The translations under genes were made by a program, and so were the position numbers. A stretch of DNA of 64,000 nt from Deferribacteres bacterium (GTDB taxonomy: Bacteria; Zhuqueibacterota; Zhuqueibacteria; Zhuqueibacterales; Geothermadaptataceae), in contig JACKDF010000001.1 of assembly GCA_020633655.1 (NCBI GenBank), forward strand, positions 1 through 64,000, in the 5' to 3' direction. Below are positions 43,294-51,975 of this stretch, piece by piece (position 1 is the stretch's first letter; each line of letters begins with the position of its first letter). The notes beneath the pieces were generated by a model, which did no database searches, was not told the DNA's origin, and saw nothing but the letters and a program-made list of their open reading frames with translations.

Positions 43294-43903
43294 AAATTTG
43301 AAGGGACTGTGGCAGCAACAAAAATTTGCAGTGGGCGAGAAAAATCTGCAGAAAGACATGCCGCAGATCATGAAAAAATTGCACCAATTTGAGAAGAAGA
43401 ATACACGAATTAATTTTGTGAAAACGGTTGCAATTAGTCTTATTCTCCTTCTCCTCGGCATTCACCTCGACGGATTTTCAGCGGTGCCACCCACATCGAT
43501 GGCGGGTTTTGTCTGGATGATCTGCGTGACACTTGTTTTTATCATTCTCTATTGGAAGATGCAATTTCAACTGGATCATCTGGACATGCAGCTGGAAAGT
43601 GGCGTCTTTTTACGAAACGCCAGCAGGTTACTGGAGAAGCAAAAATGGTTGTTCCGCTGGCCATTCCGATTCTTCGTCCTGGCAATGCTCCTTGGTGTAA
43701 ATCTCACAACCATTTCTTCAACTTTGAACATGGTTCTTTGGGAGAAAATCGCGCTGCACTCCGGCTCTTCATTTATTATACTCCTAGCATTTTTTCTCGG
43801 CATCAAAATTCGGCAAATTCGCTTTAAAAAGGAAATCGATCCCTTATTAGTTGAAATTGGACATTTAATACATCAATTGGAGGACAAGCCCCATGACGGA
43901 TAG
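43280..43903 (+). CDS. membrane protein, candidate anti-sigma factor
   Basis: 207 residues. A ~60-residue cytosolic N-terminal segment (NFENLKGLWQQQKFAVGEKN) precedes four predicted TM helices: TVAISLILLLLGIHL, MAGFVWMICVTLVFIILYW, FFVLAMLLGVNLT and SSFIILLAFFLGIKI. GGAGGCGAGCC precedes the ATG and the gene overlaps the sigma gene. Anti-sigma function is inferred from position and topology; there is no obvious zinc-binding HxxxCxxC motif. Confidence 0.75.
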   Translation: MENFENLKGLWQQQKFAVGEKNLQKDMPQIMKKLHQFEKKNTRINFVKTVAISLILLLLGIHLDGFSAVPPTSMAGFVWMICVTLVFIILYWKMQFQLDHLDMQLESGVFLRNASRLLEKQKWLFRWPFRFFVLAMLLGVNLTTISSTLNMVLWEKIALHSGSSFIILLAFFLGIKIRQIRFKKEIDPLLVEIGHLIHQLEDKPHDG

Positions 43904-44315
43904 ATTCACTTTACGTACAAAACTCCTTCTCGTATCTTTAATTTTCTTCAGCGCCATCTCTGTTTTTTATTTCATGCACAGCCAGCACAATCCTATCGGA
44001 GCTGATTTCTTTATTGGTTTGCGCGACGGCATTATTGGGACGACGGTTGGCATTTGGTTTTTCGGACTGATTTTTCTCTCGGTGCGCAAACGCAGGTTGC
44101 AGCAGCAGGGGCCGTCCACCGAAACAAAACACCAAATTTTGTTGGCAGCAGGCTTTTTATCGATGCTCTGCGGGATATGGCTCAACCGATTCGGAGAAGC
44201 GAATGAAGTTTATGCGGGCACAAGCATGATTTTTTTCCTCATTTCTGCGGTAACGAATTTGATTTATATCCATAAAATACGCACAGGACGGACTCGAAAA
44301 AGTGAATTGGAGTAA
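43893..44315 (+). CDS. four-TM hypothetical membrane protein of the sigma operon
   Basis: 140 residues with TM helices at about 9-28, 42-63, 82-100 and 105-124. It overlaps the previous gene by 11 nt with GGAGGACAAGCCCC before its ATG, so it is translationally coupled to it. No recognised domain. Probably part of the signal-transduction unit of the ECF sigma factor. Confidence 0.75.
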   Translation: MTDRFTLRTKLLLVSLIFFSAISVFYFMHSQHNPIGADFFIGLRDGIIGTTVGIWFFGLIFLSVRKRRLQQQGPSTETKHQILLAAGFLSMLCGIWLNRFGEANEVYAGTSMIFFLISAVTNLIYIHKIRTGRTRKSELE

Positions 44316-44541
44316 GGAAGAATGCCCAATCTTGCCGGAAAAAACATCAAAATTAATGAGAGAAAACAGGAAAATCGCAAATTAGTACACTGAATTACAA
44401 TCTTTACCAGGTGTGTCAACGAGCTGTAGTTGAGTCTTCGAATTAATTGAGTTAATTTCCGGCAAAAAAAATCAAAGCTTTCACAGTGTTATTATTCATT
44501 CCCCGGCTCCATGAAATCGAATATCAGGTAGAACTGGCAAG

Positions 44542-45789
44542 ATGAGTGCAATACAGGACAGTACAGCCCGACGCAATTTTAACGCATTTTTATGGCATGC
44601 AATCTTTCTTGCCCTCACCACCACCTTCACTGACGTTAACACCATCCTGCCCTCGTTGGTTGTCAAATCCGGCGGCAGCGATTTGCAACTGGGTATTTTA
44701 ACGGCCATCATGGTCGGCACACCCATTCTCGGAGAGTTATTTTTTGCCAGCTTCCTGCATCTAAAACCACGTAAAAGACCTTATTTGTTGTTCAGTATCA
44801 ACTTGCGCGTTGTCACACTTTCGGTTACGGCCATGGTGCTGTGGAAAGCAGAATCCCTTGCTGGTCAGGGACTCATTTCGCTGATTTTCATGCTCATGTT
44901 TATCTTTGCCATTGCAGGAACTTTTGCTGGCGTATCCTATACAGATATTCTCGGCAAATCACTGCCGGAAGTATTACGTAAAAGCTTTTTTGTGAAGCGG
45001 CAAATATTCACCAGTATTGCGATTCTCATTTCTGCACTCATAGCGCGATCCATTCTGGCCGAAATGCGTTATCCGGCAAATTACGTTCTTCTGTTCATTC
45101 TCGCTGCAACGCTGCTGCTGGTCGCCTCCATCGGATTTTGGCGAATCAGGGAAAAACCTGTCGCTATTACGGCAAACACGCACAGCTTTCTCAAAGTCAT
45201 CAGATCCATTCCAGCTACTTTTAAAAAACATCCCCAATTGCGGTCTTTCATTTTATTCAGCAATTTCTCCGGTTTCGGTTTGACGCTCATGCCGTTTTTC
45301 ATTGCGTTAGCGAAAACCAGCTATGAATTAACAGGGGAGCAAATCGGCATGTTTTTATTGCTGCAGATCGTGGGGATGATCGTCTCAAATTTTTTATGGG
45401 CGAAAATTATCAAACAACATCATTTCATCGGCATCATCAAAGGGTGCGTTGCGCTTGGTTCATTCCTGCCTATTCTCGCATTAATATTCGTTAATCTTCC
45501 CATCCATTTTTATTGGTTCATTTTCTTTCTCATGGGTTTTACGATGAGCGCACGCCGCATCGGTTACGAGGGACTTTTTATCGAGATAACAGAAGACGAA
45601 AACCGGGCGCTGCATAAAGGGATTGTCGGGGCCACCCGGCTTTCCACAGCATTTTTTCCCCTGGTTGCCGGATGGTTGATCGGTCATGTCGGCTACGAAA
45701 TAATCTTTATTTTAAGCTCAGTCATGATTGCGACAAGTTTATATTTCATTCGGCAATTAAGATTCCCGTCCTCACAGCCCTCCTCCTGA
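44542..45789 (+). CDS. MFS-type membrane transporter
   Basis: 415 residues with about twelve TM helices in two halves. The N-half includes FLALTTTFTDVNTILPSLV and LQLGILTAIMVGTPILGELFF; a cytosolic charged loop falls near residue 200 (FLKVIRSIPATFKKHPQLRS). The second half starts SFILFSNFSGFGLTLMPFFIALA. Substrate unknown. No strong Shine-Dalgarno. It stands alone between the sigma operon and the calcium-repeat gene. Confidence 0.85.
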   Translation: MSAIQDSTARRNFNAFLWHAIFLALTTTFTDVNTILPSLVVKSGGSDLQLGILTAIMVGTPILGELFFASFLHLKPRKRPYLLFSINLRVVTLSVTAMVLWKAESLAGQGLISLIFMLMFIFAIAGTFAGVSYTDILGKSLPEVLRKSFFVKRQIFTSIAILISALIARSILAEMRYPANYVLLFILAATLLLVASIGFWRIREKPVAITANTHSFLKVIRSIPATFKKHPQLRSFILFSNFSGFGLTLMPFFIALAKTSYELTGEQIGMFLLLQIVGMIVSNFLWAKIIKQHHFIGIIKGCVALGSFLPILALIFVNLPIHFYWFIFFLMGFTMSARRIGYEGLFIEITEDENRALHKGIVGATRLSTAFFPLVAGWLIGHVGYEIIFILSSVMIATSLYFIRQLRFPSSQPSS

Positions 45790-46108
45790 AGGATAGACAA
45801 GCCAATATCGAGATAGAGAATGCTCGTGGTTTTGCTTTTGCCCACCCGACCAATTTCCCACACACCCATTAAAATCATTCAAAACACCTGAACCCGACCG
45901 ACTTGTCGATTCCGGCGACGAGCGCGTCGAAGTATAAAGTCATTTCGATTATAAAAAGCCAGGCTTGCTGTCAAGCTAATTCTATATAATAAATGGATTT
46001 AAAACAATAGAATTAAATTTGGCACATCCCTTGAATAAGGAGAATGCGAAAATGAAAAGTAAATTCAAATCTCTCTCTCAACCTTTTAAATCTATTAGGA
46101 GCATGAAC
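45790..46108. other. intergenic, no gene seen; upstream start region of the TSP3 gene
   Basis: About 320 bases, AT-rich. Two possible translation starts for the next gene lie inside (ATG at 46052 after AAGGAG, and the preferred ATG at 46109 after AGGAG), which is why the boundary is uncertain. No other feature seen. Confidence 0.5.
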
Positions 46109-46879
46109 ATGAAACGCATCTCTTCTCTCTTCACTCTGACGGCGGTCTTATTGGCACTCGGTTTTTATTTCACGGCAAGCTCGACGGTATTTGCCCAGGG
46201 AAAACCCGAGGGCAAAGGTTTCGTTGACGCGAATAATGATGGCTACAATGACAATGCCATGGACGATGACGGCGATGGCATCCCCAACGGACAAGATCCG
46301 GATTATGTACCGGTTGAAGGTGTAACACACAATGGCCATGGCTTTCTCGACGCTGATGGTGATGGCGTCAATGATTATGCACAAGATGCGGATGGTGACG
46401 GCATTCCAAACGGTCAGGATCCCGACTGGGTCGCTCCGGCCGATGGCAGTGGACAGCAAGCCGCAAATGGCCGTGGACAGCGTTCAGGCAACAGTTATAA
46501 AGGTTCACATGGTTTTGTCGATGCTGATGGTGACGGCTTTAATGACAACGCTCAGGATGCAGATCTCGATGGGATTCCAAACGGACAAGATGCAGACTAT
46601 GTAAGTCAAAATCCTGGCCGGGGCAAAGGCGTTATGGGTTTTGTTGACGAAGATGGTGATGGTATCAATGACAATGCATTGGACGATGATGGCGACGGTA
46701 TTCCCAATGGCAAAGATGAAGATTTCGTGCGCGCTCAGGATGGAACTGGTAGAAATGCGGGTGCTGGTCGCGGACAACGTGGTTCAGGTACACAATTGGG
46801 TACCGGCGAATGTGATGGTACTGGATCTGCAGTTAGCCCAATGGGTACAAGAGGACAAAAACGCGGTGGTCGCAACTAA
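46109..46879 (+). CDS. secreted thrombospondin type 3-like calcium-binding repeat protein
   Basis: About 256 residues from the ATG at 46109 (AGGAGCATGAAC upstream), giving the signal peptide KRISSLFTLTAVLLALGFYF...FAQ. Four 30-35-residue repeats follow, each of the form GFVDADGDGxND-A-DxDGDGIPNGQDPDYV, the two-loop Asp/Asn pattern of TSP3/EF-hand-like calcium sites. A Gly/Gln/Arg-rich linker and tail (GRGQRGSG, GTRGQKRGGRN) follow. Such proteins fold around many Ca ions and are usually cell-surface adhesins or scaffolds. The next gene is a multiheme cytochrome, about 120 nt on, after a terminator-like hairpin. Confidence 0.9.
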   Translation: MKRISSLFTLTAVLLALGFYFTASSTVFAQGKPEGKGFVDANNDGYNDNAMDDDGDGIPNGQDPDYVPVEGVTHNGHGFLDADGDGVNDYAQDADGDGIPNGQDPDWVAPADGSGQQAANGRGQRSGNSYKGSHGFVDADGDGFNDNAQDADLDGIPNGQDADYVSQNPGRGKGVMGFVDEDGDGINDNALDDDGDGIPNGKDEDFVRAQDGTGRNAGAGRGQRGSGTQLGTGECDGTGSAVSPMGTRGQKRGGRN

Positions 46880-46912
46880 AAATAACCTTCAGTATCCATG
46901 CTGAAACCAAAG

Positions 46913-46943
46913 AGCGAGTGTTTGCAAAAATGCTCGCTTTTTG
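46913..46943 (+). terminator. intrinsic terminator after the TSP3-like gene
   Basis: AGCGAG (46913-46918) and CTCGCT (46933-46938) form a 6-bp stem with a 14-nt loop, followed by TTTTGTGTTTTG. Moderate strength, so some read-through into the cytochrome gene is plausible. Confidence 0.65.
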
Positions 46944-46997
46944 TGTTTTGTCAATTTGAATTAAGGATTGTTTTATTAGAATTTTCAGGAGAACAGC

Positions 46998-48935
46998 ATG
47001 TGGCATTTTGGAATTCAGGCAAAAATCACTCCCTCACTTTTTTCCATTCTTTTGGCGATGTCAGGCATTGTGCTCGCGCAGTCGACGGGTTTACCAACCA
47101 GCGAATCATCACTTTTTAGCGGCTCAGCAAATTGTGCCTGGTGTCACTCATCCCTTAGCAATGCTTTAACAGACAGTAAAGGCAATGACCTTTCCATCGA
47201 CACGGACTGGCGTTCCACCATGATGGCCAATTCCGGGAAAGATCCCCTGTGGCTGGCCAAAGTTGAGAGTGAAGTACTGGAAAATCCGGCTCTTCAGGCA
47301 GTGATTGAAGACAAATGTACCACATGCCATATACCGATGGGACGTACGCAAGCTGTTTATGAGGGTGCCAGTGGTTATACGCTCGCAGCAGCCAGTGCCG
47401 ATGAACTCGCGATGGATGGAGTTAGTTGCACTTTATGCCATCAGATACAAGACGAAAACTTGGGTACAGATGACAGTTATTCCGGTAAATACGTGATAGC
47501 TGACAGCAGGCAGATTTTCGGTCCTTACAAGAATATCAGTCCCATGCCAATGTTCAACCAGACAGGTTACACACCGCAGTTTGGAGAGCATATCGGTAGC
47601 TCGGAAATGTGCGCCACATGCCACACCCTCTTCACACCGTTCATCGATGATGAAGGGCAAATTGCCGGCACCTTTCCTGAACAAACACCTTTTCTTGAAT
47701 GGGAGAACAGCATTTTCTCCACACAGGACAAGGAATGCCAGAGTTGCCACATGCAGCGAATAGACGAAGCCGTTACCATTTCCAACAGCCCACCCTGGGT
47801 CGGAACCCAAAGTCCGTTCTGGCGTCACACATTCGTCGGCGCCAATACATTTGTGCAAGGCATTTTGCGGGATAATCCAAACGATATCTTCGTTACGGCG
47901 ACCACTGCCCAATTCGACAGTACAATCGCCCGAACACAATCCATGCTCCTTGAACAGACAGCTAAATTGACTGTGGAGTCTGCATGGGAGGATGAGACAC
48001 TCCTCTTAACCGTGAGTTTGGAAAATCTCACTGGTCATAAATTTCCTACCGGCATTCCGATACGCCGTGCCTGGTTACATGTACAGGTTCAAACTGAAAA
48101 CGGCGAAACGGTTTTCGAATCCGGGGAATACGATACGAATGGTCGGATTCTCAATCTGTCATCGGATTTTGAAGCCCACCATGGTGTGATCAATTCGGCG
48201 AACCAGGTACAGATTTATGAAGCAGTCATGGCAGATGTGAATGACGAAATTACCTATACGCTACTACGCGCTGCGAAGTACAAAAAAGACAATCGTCTGC
48301 CCCCAAAAGGCTTTGTAAGCACCGCAGAGCGATATGATGATATGGCAATTGTTGGCGAGGCGGCGAAAGACCCCAGTTTTAATTATAACGACGGCAAAGA
48401 GGGCAGCGGCACAGACATCGTTCGCTATGAAATCCGTGATTTATCTGAAAAAGAATTAAAGGTAGAAGTGGAATTAGTCTACCAAACGGTAAAGCCTGCC
48501 TTCATCGACGATCTTTTATCGCATGAATCTGCAGCTGTGGACAGGTTCACTGCTCCTTATGAAAATGCCAACAAAATGCCTGTTGTTATTCAGTCGGCAG
48601 AACTTGAACTTGGTGAATCGACACGTGTAGGTGAAACAGCGAATAAAGCACCTGAAAATTTTGCCCTGCAACAAAATTACCCCAATCCGTTCAATGGCGA
48701 AACCATTATCCCTTTCTCTGTTGGTGAAGGAATGAATTATGTGGAATTACAGATATTCGATATCGCCGGCCAATTTGTAAAAACACTGATTAAAAATGAA
48801 TTAAATCCAGGGGAATACACCGCAAAATGGAACGGGTCAAACGAGCGTGGTGAATCGGTGAGCACCGGTGTTTATATCTACACCCTGCGTAGTGAAAACA
48901 TCATTTTGAATCGAAAATTTCTCTATTTGAAATAA
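46998..48935 (+). CDS. secreted pentaheme c-type cytochrome with C-terminal sorting domain
   Basis: 645 residues. Signal peptide at 8-27 (AKITPSLFSILLAMSGIVLAQ). Five CxxCH heme motifs: CAWCH (46-50), CTTCH, CTLCH, CATCH and CQSCH, within residues 46-250. A beta-rich middle domain (~300-520) contains LTGHKFPTGIPIRRAW. The C-terminus has NFALQQNYPNPFNGETIIPF and FDIAGQFVKTLIKN...GVYIYTL, a FlgD/type-IX-like cell-surface sorting domain. The heme spacing and the KFPTG motif recall cytochrome c554-like multiheme proteins. Likely an outer-surface electron carrier. CAGGAGAACAGC precedes the ATG. Confidence 0.93.
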   Translation: MWHFGIQAKITPSLFSILLAMSGIVLAQSTGLPTSESSLFSGSANCAWCHSSLSNALTDSKGNDLSIDTDWRSTMMANSGKDPLWLAKVESEVLENPALQAVIEDKCTTCHIPMGRTQAVYEGASGYTLAAASADELAMDGVSCTLCHQIQDENLGTDDSYSGKYVIADSRQIFGPYKNISPMPMFNQTGYTPQFGEHIGSSEMCATCHTLFTPFIDDEGQIAGTFPEQTPFLEWENSIFSTQDKECQSCHMQRIDEAVTISNSPPWVGTQSPFWRHTFVGANTFVQGILRDNPNDIFVTATTAQFDSTIARTQSMLLEQTAKLTVESAWEDETLLLTVSLENLTGHKFPTGIPIRRAWLHVQVQTENGETVFESGEYDTNGRILNLSSDFEAHHGVINSANQVQIYEAVMADVNDEITYTLLRAAKYKKDNRLPPKGFVSTAERYDDMAIVGEAAKDPSFNYNDGKEGSGTDIVRYEIRDLSEKELKVEVELVYQTVKPAFIDDLLSHESAAVDRFTAPYENANKMPVVIQSAELELGESTRVGETANKAPENFALQQNYPNPFNGETIIPFSVGEGMNYVELQIFDIAGQFVKTLIKNELNPGEYTAKWNGSNERGESVSTGVYIYTLRSENIILNRKFLYLK

Positions 48936-49386
48936 GGAAAACGCTGCTCTCCTGCGTTTTTTATGCCCATTGGTTTCGCTGATGCGCGCAGTGGAATCGA
49001 TGGGCTTTTTTTTATCATTCAGCAATTTCGATAAATCAACTCCGTAGCTCTTGACAAATTGGATGCATCTCCCAAATCCCATGTGTCTTCCAATTTACAA
49101 AAGAGTAATGTGAATTACCGCACGCCTCAATACGGGTGTACGAAATGTTACGCATATTACCAGACTGTGTGAACAGGTAAGGAAGCAGGCTCGTCGAGGC
49201 CGGATTAAGTTCAAACGGTTTGGGTGACATCCCATTCCCATCATTCTGCTGGAGTATCTCACGCATAAATGAGAATAAAAATCTCTAAATTTTTCTTGCA
49301 AATATTCCTTCTGTTTCTTACAATTTGCACCGAAATACGTAATCAACTAACTTAGTTGTTTACTTAAAAATTTTTAGGAGAAAACG
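48936..49386. other. intergenic with one terminator, otherwise empty
   Basis: About 450 bases. The first 80 contain the cytochrome terminator (48963-49014). The rest is AT-rich with no supported ORF; it should contain the promoter of the tyrosine phenol-lyase gene. Confidence 0.55.
48963..49014 (+). terminator. intrinsic terminator after the cytochrome gene
   Basis: GCCCATTGG near the 5' side pairs with the GATGGGC on the 3' side across a long loop, followed by eight T residues. It lies about 30 nt after the stop. Confidence 0.7.
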
Positions 49387-50796
49387 ATGGCAAATTCACC
49401 GCAAACAATGGGACAACAGCACCAGCGTCGGTCGTGGGCTGAACCCTGGAAAATAAAAATGGTTGAACCCATTGCCGTGCTCTCCCGTGAAGAGCGTGAG
49501 CAGGCAGCCAGGGAAGCCGGATACAACACATTTCTGCTCAAATCCGATAAAGTTTACATCGATTTGCTCACCGATAGCGGCACCAGCGCCATGAGTGACC
49601 GCCAGTGGTCCGGCATGATGCTGGGCGATGAAGCCTATGCGGGTAGTCGCAACTTCTACAACCTTGAAGCTTCGATGCAAAAATATTATGGCTACAAACA
49701 TTTGGTACCCACCCATCAGGGCCGCGGCGCGGAGCATCTCATCAGCCAGGCGCTGATAAAAAAAGGCGATTACATTCCCGGCAATATGTATTTCACCACC
49801 ACACGCCTGCACCAGGAACTGGCCGGTGGCACTTTCGTCGATGTGATCATCGATGAGGCGCACGATCCGACTAATGAACACCCTTTTAAAGGCAACGTCG
49901 ATCTCAACAAAATGCAAGCGTTAGTCGATCGTGTTGGTGCGAAGAATATACCGTACGTGAGTTTGGCCGGAACGGTTAATATGGCTGGTGGACAGCCTGT
50001 GAGCATGGCAAACGTCAAAGAACTAAAACAGTTCTGCGACAAACATGGTATTCGGCTTTATCTCGATGCCACACGTATGGTGGAAAATTGCTTTTTTATA
50101 CAGGAAAGAGAAGCCGGCTACGCCAATAAAAGCATTGCGGAGATTCTGTTGGAATTCTGCAGCTACACTGACGGCGCATGGATGAGTTCGAAAAAGGATC
50201 ATCTGGTCAATATTGGTGGCTGGCTTGCGGTGAATGACGAAGAAGTCTTTGAAGCGGCGCGCAACATGGTTGTGGTTTACGAAGGCTTGCACACTTACGG
50301 CGGCATGGCCGGGCGCGATATGGAAGCGCTGGCGATTGGTATTACCGAATCCGTGCAGGATGACCACGTACGCAGCCGCATCGGGCAAGTGCGCTATCTC
50401 GGCGAATTGTTGAGCAGTTGGGGTGTGCCTATCGTGCAGCCGGTTGGTGGACACGCCATCTTCCTCGATGCGAAAAAATTCTATCCCCACCTGAAGCAGG
50501 ACATGTTCCCGGCACAAACGCTAGCCGCCGAGATCTACCTCGATTCCGGTGTGCGCACCATGGAGCGTGGTATCGCCAGCGCCGGCCGTGATCCGGAAAC
50601 CGGCGACCATCGCTACCCGGCTCTGGAATTAACGCGTGTGACAATTCCCCGTCGCGTTTACACCCAGGCGCACATGGACGTCGTAGCTGAATCCATTAAA
50701 GCGGTGTACGATAATCGTGATCAGGCCCGCGGCTTGAAAATGGTTTACGAACCGAAATACCTGCGTTTCTTTCAGGCGAGATTTGATTGGTTATAA
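49387..50796 (+). CDS. tpl: tyrosine phenol-lyase (tryptophanase/TPL family)
   Basis: 469 residues, PLP-dependent beta-eliminating lyase. The core matches the family: FIDLLTDSGT-type IDLLTDSGTSAMSDRQWSGMM, GDEAYAGSRNFYNLE, PTHQGRGAEHL, and the PLP Lys in WMSSKKDHLVNIGG. It is called tyrosine phenol-lyase and not tryptophanase because the specificity loop reads VRTMERGIASAGRD. TPL has SMERG with the phenol-binding Arg at this place, whereas tryptophanases have AVEIG or GVEVG. TPL cleaves tyrosine to phenol, pyruvate and ammonia. TTTTTAGGAGAAAACG precedes the ATG. The extra ~13 N-terminal residues are unusual. Confidence 0.88.
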   Translation: MANSPQTMGQQHQRRSWAEPWKIKMVEPIAVLSREEREQAAREAGYNTFLLKSDKVYIDLLTDSGTSAMSDRQWSGMMLGDEAYAGSRNFYNLEASMQKYYGYKHLVPTHQGRGAEHLISQALIKKGDYIPGNMYFTTTRLHQELAGGTFVDVIIDEAHDPTNEHPFKGNVDLNKMQALVDRVGAKNIPYVSLAGTVNMAGGQPVSMANVKELKQFCDKHGIRLYLDATRMVENCFFIQEREAGYANKSIAEILLEFCSYTDGAWMSSKKDHLVNIGGWLAVNDEEVFEAARNMVVVYEGLHTYGGMAGRDMEALAIGITESVQDDHVRSRIGQVRYLGELLSSWGVPIVQPVGGHAIFLDAKKFYPHLKQDMFPAQTLAAEIYLDSGVRTMERGIASAGRDPETGDHRYPALELTRVTIPRRVYTQAHMDVVAESIKAVYDNRDQARGLKMVYEPKYLRFFQARFDWL

Positions 50797-50804
50797 ATAC
50801 AGGT

Positions 50805-50838
50805 TATCCCGGTTTGCGATTTGGGCGATACCGGGATA
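50805..50838. repeat. 9-bp hairpin downstream of the TPL gene
   Basis: TATCCCGGT (50805-50813) and ACCGGGATA (50830-50838) are perfect inverted arms, starting 9 nt after the stop. Followed by TTTTG only; probably part of the 3' end structure ahead of the main terminator. Confidence 0.65.
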
Positions 50839-50880
50839 TTTTGAACAGTGGGCACTATGGTTGGTTGTGTGTTGAGTTAA

Positions 50881-50909
50881 AAAGGGATGTTGGCGCATCC
50901 CTTTTTTTA
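50881..50909. terminator. bidirectional intrinsic terminator between TPL and DUF1059 genes
   Basis: AAAGGGATG, 6-nt loop, CATCCCTTT, with a T run on the plus side and an A run before it, so it works in both directions. The two flanking genes are convergent. Confidence 0.85.
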
Positions 50910-50987
50910 TTACTCGTGATGTGATTCGCGCTTGGAAGACTTGAATTGAAAGAAATGCGGATGTGTTTCTGATTGTTTTCTCTAACC

Positions 50988-51230
50988 TTAAGAATCATCA
51001 TCCGGCAGCGCTTCGAATTCTCGCTTTTTTCTTTCGTACCAGGCCTGCATCGCATCTGGCGTTTTCATGAGTCCCTGCATGGCAGTCATCGCTTTGAGAT
51101 GGGCTTCATCTTGTTTCTGAAACATTGCCATACCGTGCTGCTTGCTGAGTTCCGCCATTTCTTCAAATGTATTAGCCTGAAATGCCTGATCACAGGCACC
51201 GCCCAATTGTTTGCATGTCATTGTTTTCAT
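50988..51230 (-). CDS. DUF1059 small protein
   Basis: 80 residues. MKTMTCKQLGGACDQAFQANTFEEM matches DUF1059: a conserved CxxLGG-x-C pair at the N-terminus and FEEMAELSKQHG helix. The C-terminal half (AHLKAMTAMQGLMKTPDAMQAWYERKK) is helical. A widespread, cytosolic family of unknown function; the Cys pair could bind metal. Neighbour of a DoxX-like gene on the same strand. Confidence 0.88.
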   Translation of the reverse strand: MKTMTCKQLGGACDQAFQANTFEEMAELSKQHGMAMFQKQDEAHLKAMTAMQGLMKTPDAMQAWYERKKREFEALPDDDS

Positions 51231-51298
51231 TTCATCTCCAATCTTAAATTCGTACTCGTAAATTTACTCGTTATCCGACTCCTACATGTTTTCTCAAT

Positions 51299-51667
51299 TT
51301 AAATTGGCTTCAACACCAACCGGCCATAGGCTATAAAAGCACAGAATGCCGCCACGACCAACCAGTATGCCATTGGACCGTAAGCTGGATCCCCGGAAGC
51401 CAGATGAACTCCACAAAAGAGCAGCATTTCTGACGCAATAAACAATGCAACTATAGGGACTAATTTACCGAATGAACGAATTAAAGCCGGAATCACCAAG
51501 CCTACAGCACAGAGTATCTCCACGATACCCAATATCATCCAAAGTCCATCGGGAATTGCGCCAAGGGATTGCATGGTCTGTCCCGCGGAATTTGAGAATT
51601 TCCACAGGGCGCCGGTAACAGTATGAAGGGCAAGCAGTATTTGTAGTACCCATAAAAGAATATTCAT
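51299..51667 (-). CDS. DoxX-like four-TM membrane protein
   Basis: 122 residues, four predicted TM helices: LLWVLQILLALHTVTGALW, DGLWMILGIVEILCAVGLVIPAL, LVPIVALFIASEMLLFCGVHLA and MAYWLVVAAFCAFIAYG. The order and the GxxE in helix 2 match the DoxX/DoxD-like family, whose members are linked to quinone or thiosulfate redox chemistry; for most, the role is unknown. About 70 nt upstream of the DUF1059 gene on the same strand, so probably one transcript. Confidence 0.8.
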   Translation of the reverse strand: MNILLWVLQILLALHTVTGALWKFSNSAGQTMQSLGAIPDGLWMILGIVEILCAVGLVIPALIRSFGKLVPIVALFIASEMLLFCGVHLASGDPAYGPMAYWLVVAAFCAFIAYGRLVLKPI

Positions 51668-51975
51668 ATTTTACCTCCACAATTCATGAATACATCCAAT
51701 GTTCACTGCGTTTTTTATAAAAATATGAACTGCCATGTGTTTCAAGATAGCATTATACAGTTCAAACAATGACTATTGGATTGATTTTACTCCACCCCGC
51801 CATGATAAAAAATATATTGAAATTTTATCAGAGATTGTGCGTATATTAATTTAATTGTTTTAAATCTTAAATAAATCTTAATTTTTCACACTTCCATTTT
51901 TTTGTTTAATGAAAATATGAAAGTAACTAATTTACGCATCATCAAATTTGGCAAAACCACAGAAAAGTCAAGTCC
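51668..51975. other. divergent intergenic region
   Basis: About 308 AT-rich bases between the divergently transcribed DoxX gene and the AraC-type regulator. It must hold both promoters. No palindrome clear enough to call an operator was found. Confidence 0.45.

Noticed and set aside
46148..46777. Ile/Val-rich minus-strand ORFs opposite the calcium-repeat gene
   Set aside because: Asp and Asn codons (GAT, AAT) read backwards give Ile; there are no start signals or context. This same effect was considered for the ilv leader, where the plus strand lacks a start codon and the minus strand has promoter, ORF and terminator in order.
49387..50796. Tryptophanase identity
   Set aside because: The specificity loop (TMERG) matches tyrosine phenol-lyase rather than the AVEIG/GVEVG of tryptophanases.
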